Positions 62,501 to 64,000 of a DNA stretch of 64,000 bases are shown piece by piece (the stretch's first letter is position 1; each line of letters opens with the position of its first letter). Under the pieces are notes generated by a model. The model saw only the letters and a program-made list of their open reading frames with translations. It made no database searches and was not told where the DNA came from. A program made the translations under genes and the position numbers. Source of the stretch: Haematobia irritans (lineage: Eukaryota > Arthropoda > Insecta > Diptera > Muscidae); NCBI RefSeq assembly GCF_050003625.1, contig NC_134399.1, positions 222,202,975-222,266,974 on the forward strand. The letters are read 5' to 3'.

Positions 62501-63204
62501 AGCTCCGAATGTACGGTGAGTTGATACAGTAGATATATATTCAGCAATTTCATCAGATGATCCATATTGTGGATAGATCTCATTGGTATATTTACGCAAC
62601 AGGCGCAGGCAGGTTTTATTGACGTGAATCAAGTATTCCAGAGATTGTTTAACCTGCAATTGATGGGACATATCACGTTGCTCCCTTAGATAACCCTTGA
62701 ATGCTTCCCATGACCAATTCAACATGAGAACTAAACTTTCAAAACATTCTTTGGTCACACTATTGGCAAATTCTTTGGTTACTCGTTTCACTGGATCCAC
62801 ATCCACAGGGGCTGGCGGTTGTTTGGACTCTTGAGTAATTAGGCGATATAATATTGCTGGTATCTGACCAGAGTTAACATCGGTTCCATTGTTAGCCTTT
62901 TTAGATGATTTGAAAGTGAACACCACCTGATCCTCTGTTGTCACGGTAGCTTGACCACACGATCCACAATCCGAAGAAGGACCAGCAATGCGAGCCCACA
63001 CCAAATACCAGCGTCCCGCTGTAATGCTCACCGGTTTGGGTAGCAGTATGTGGTACTTACTACGAGCAGGACATTCGAAAGGGATTTCTTTTGTTTCACT
63101 TATCAATGTGCCTTCCTTTTCGTATCCACCTCCATCGCAGCCCATATCGTAGAGTTTCAATTTACATGAATATTCACCACGTCCACCAAACATACCAAAG
63201 CCAT
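56571..63204 (-). CDS. hiw: Highwire (PHR-family E3 ubiquitin ligase), eight internal exons with both PHR domains
   Basis: In transcript order: 63204-62138, 62075-61620, 60075-59722, 59661-58726, 58661-58060, 57994-57847, 56875-56773, 56706-56571; all GT-AG with matching phases, about 1266 codons. Exon 1 carries the first PHR domain (FGGRGEYSCKLKLYDMG, ITAGRWYLVWARIAGPSSDC); exons 3-4 the second (SGIAVAGCMVYTGSGSYEY, GTTFQFYACDLSFNGTNAHR). A Gly-rich insert and Ser-rich linkers separate them. PHR proteins (PAM/Highwire/RPM-1) are giant neuronal ligases of about 4000-5000 residues that restrain synapse growth, in flies partly by lowering the kinase Wallenda (known biology). The N-terminal RCC1-like region should lie right of the window and the C-terminal RING region beyond the last donor (56570). 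Orthology rests on the two PHR domains and their spacing. Confidence 0.93.
57500..57740 (+). pseudogene. Fossil mariner transposase fragment in a hiw intron
   Basis: The plus strand reads WKGIIHYELLHPGLTIDSSF then YYHQQLRC and RKG-like QQKGHHL, the central catalytic-domain segment of mauritiana-type mariners, with two stop codons. A diverged SINE-like tail (CCTTGTATAACCTAACATAA) lies just upstream at about 56945-57075. Confidence 0.6.
60281..60610 (-). mobile_element. SINE family A with an inverted-templated tail, in a hiw intron
   Basis: Full-length SINE (head GGGAGCCACCGTGGTGCAAT on the minus strand; body with GAACGGCGTTCCACATTGCA). The usual ACTATTCAGTCCATTGTGAT segment is replaced by an inverted copy of the adjacent tail: 60290-60311 and 60317-60338 are perfect 22-bp reverse complements around the loop CACTT. 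Confidence 0.85.
60798..60892 (+). mobile_element. 5'-truncated SINE family A tail
   Basis: From CACTCAGTGATAAGAGAGAA through GGTATCACAATGGACTGAAT to TATACCTAACC. It lacks the tRNA head and most of the body; located in the same hiw intron. Confidence 0.75.
61349..61611. repeat. Tandem duplication beside a hiw splice donor
   Basis: GATGTTCTCAGCAGCCAATC, ATTGTCTTTG, CTTCTGTCCTGAAGTT and ATCAAAGAAATCTGTTT occur at 61349-61500 and, with a 40-bp deletion, at 61500-61608. The second copy ends 8 bp from the donor of the hiw exon 61620-62075. It is intronic; the open frame running into it is not coding. Confidence 0.7.
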
Positions 63205-63258
63205 CTGAAATGAGGGAGAGAGAGAAATTATTACACTCGAAATTATTACATAACTATT

Positions 63259-63575
63259 GGGAGCCACCGTGGTTCAATGGTTAGCATACCCACCTTGCAT
63301 ACACAGGGGCGTGGATTTAAACCTAGTTTCGACCAAAAACCATAAAGTTTTTCAGCGGTGGATTATCCCACCTCAGTAATACTGGTGACATTTCTGAGTG
63401 TTTCGAAGCTTCTCTAAGTGGTTCCACTGCAATGTGGAACGTCGTTCGGACTCGGCTATAAAAAGGAGGTCCCTAGTCATTGAGCTTAACATAGAATCGG
63501 GCAGCACTCAGTGATAAGAGAGAAGTTAACCTAAGTGAGCCTGAAATATCGTGCTGCCACTATACCTAACCTAAC
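63259..63575 (+). mobile_element. SINE family A, diverged full-length copy
   Basis: GGGAGCCACCGTGGTTCAAT head, a mutated B box (GGATTTAAACC), body with GGAACGTCGTTCGGACTCGG and tail TATACCTAACCTAAC. Internally shortened in the tail. Lies in the hiw intron upstream of the exon at 63204. Confidence 0.85.
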
Positions 63576-64000
63576 TTGGGACGAATTATTTGTCAGAAGG
63601 ACTTTTTCTCGCAAAGTATTCGGGGCAAAGGATTTGAGGTCCTAGATCTTCTTTTTCGTGATATTGACATTTGGTATTGCAAGAAAAATGTGAAAGCTTA
63701 CCAAGACACTAGACGAGTAAGCGACACTCAAACCCAATGGTCCAGAAAACGTGAGCTGAAACGGGAAACTGTTACCTCTTCGCGAGCACGGAACATGAGA
63801 ATACAACCTAGAAAAAATTTGGGATCACTCTTACGAATAACAATTTTGCTTCCGTAAACACCGACTTGAGAGGGATAAAGTAAATAGAAAATGCAAAAGA
63901 TACGATTGTTGGATGGATCTGAATCCTACATTCCCTCAGAATTTTTCCATGGAGGCATGAAAGTTATAAATAGGAGCGACAAGATCCGTATTCAAAGCAT
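63576..64000 (+). other. Unresolved sequence, possibly a decayed Tc1-like fragment
   Basis: A plus-strand frame (63576-63857) contains DTRRVSDTQTQWSRKRELKR and later GSESYIPSEFFHGG. These only faintly resemble the N-terminal and catalytic parts of Tc1-type transposases. No hiw exon is recognised here. I do not assign a function. Confidence 0.2.

Overview
This is a eukaryotic window from an AT-rich, repeat-dense insect genome, most likely a calyptrate (muscid) fly such as a Stomoxys or Haematobia relative. The evidence is spliced genes with short GT-AG introns, a recognisable fly highwire gene, two broken irritans-type mariner elements whose end (ACAGGTTGGCTGATAAGTCC) matches the family first described from the horn fly, tRNA-derived SINEs, and INE-1/mini-me-like elements with (GTCY)n tracts. 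Species assignment is inference; I could not search a database.

Layout. 1-4373: short motif repeats and an INE-1-like element with a 153-bp tandem core. 4374-13134 (+): the 3' part of a multi-exon gene (here LRTM-A) for a single-pass membrane protein with an ectodomain of LRR or beta-helix type, a transmembrane helix and a long cytoplasmic tail with three Y-x-E-P motifs. 13140-43900: mostly repeats, including AT-rich tandem DNA, a second INE-1-like element, a Penelope-like fragment, fossil mariners, MITEs with TA or TTAA target duplications, a pogo-like element with a nested near-perfect hairpin, 29-bp minisatellites, and a reversed INE-1-like element broken by a 3.1-kb hAT-like transposon. 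A possible orphan signal-peptide exon sits at 26076. 44243-51666 (+): a complete six-exon paralogue (LRTM-B). 52274-54880: a fourth INE-1-like element carrying a DD41D mariner-like transposon and about 220 bp of (TA)n. 56571-63204 (-): eight consecutive exons of the large E3 ubiquitin ligase gene highwire, covering its two PHR domains; both gene ends lie outside the visible exons.

Relations. LRTM-A and LRTM-B are same-strand neighbours with corresponding exon boundaries and a shared ectodomain signature, so they look like a tandem duplication of an undescribed receptor-like family. The last highwire donor (56570) points left with no acceptor I can recognise in the remaining 56.5 kb. Unless the assembly is misjoined or small exons were missed, both receptor genes would be nested antisense inside one giant highwire intron.

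Most long open frames outside these genes are artefacts of repeats with open periods (153 bp = 51 codons; 29-bp arrays; (TA)n).
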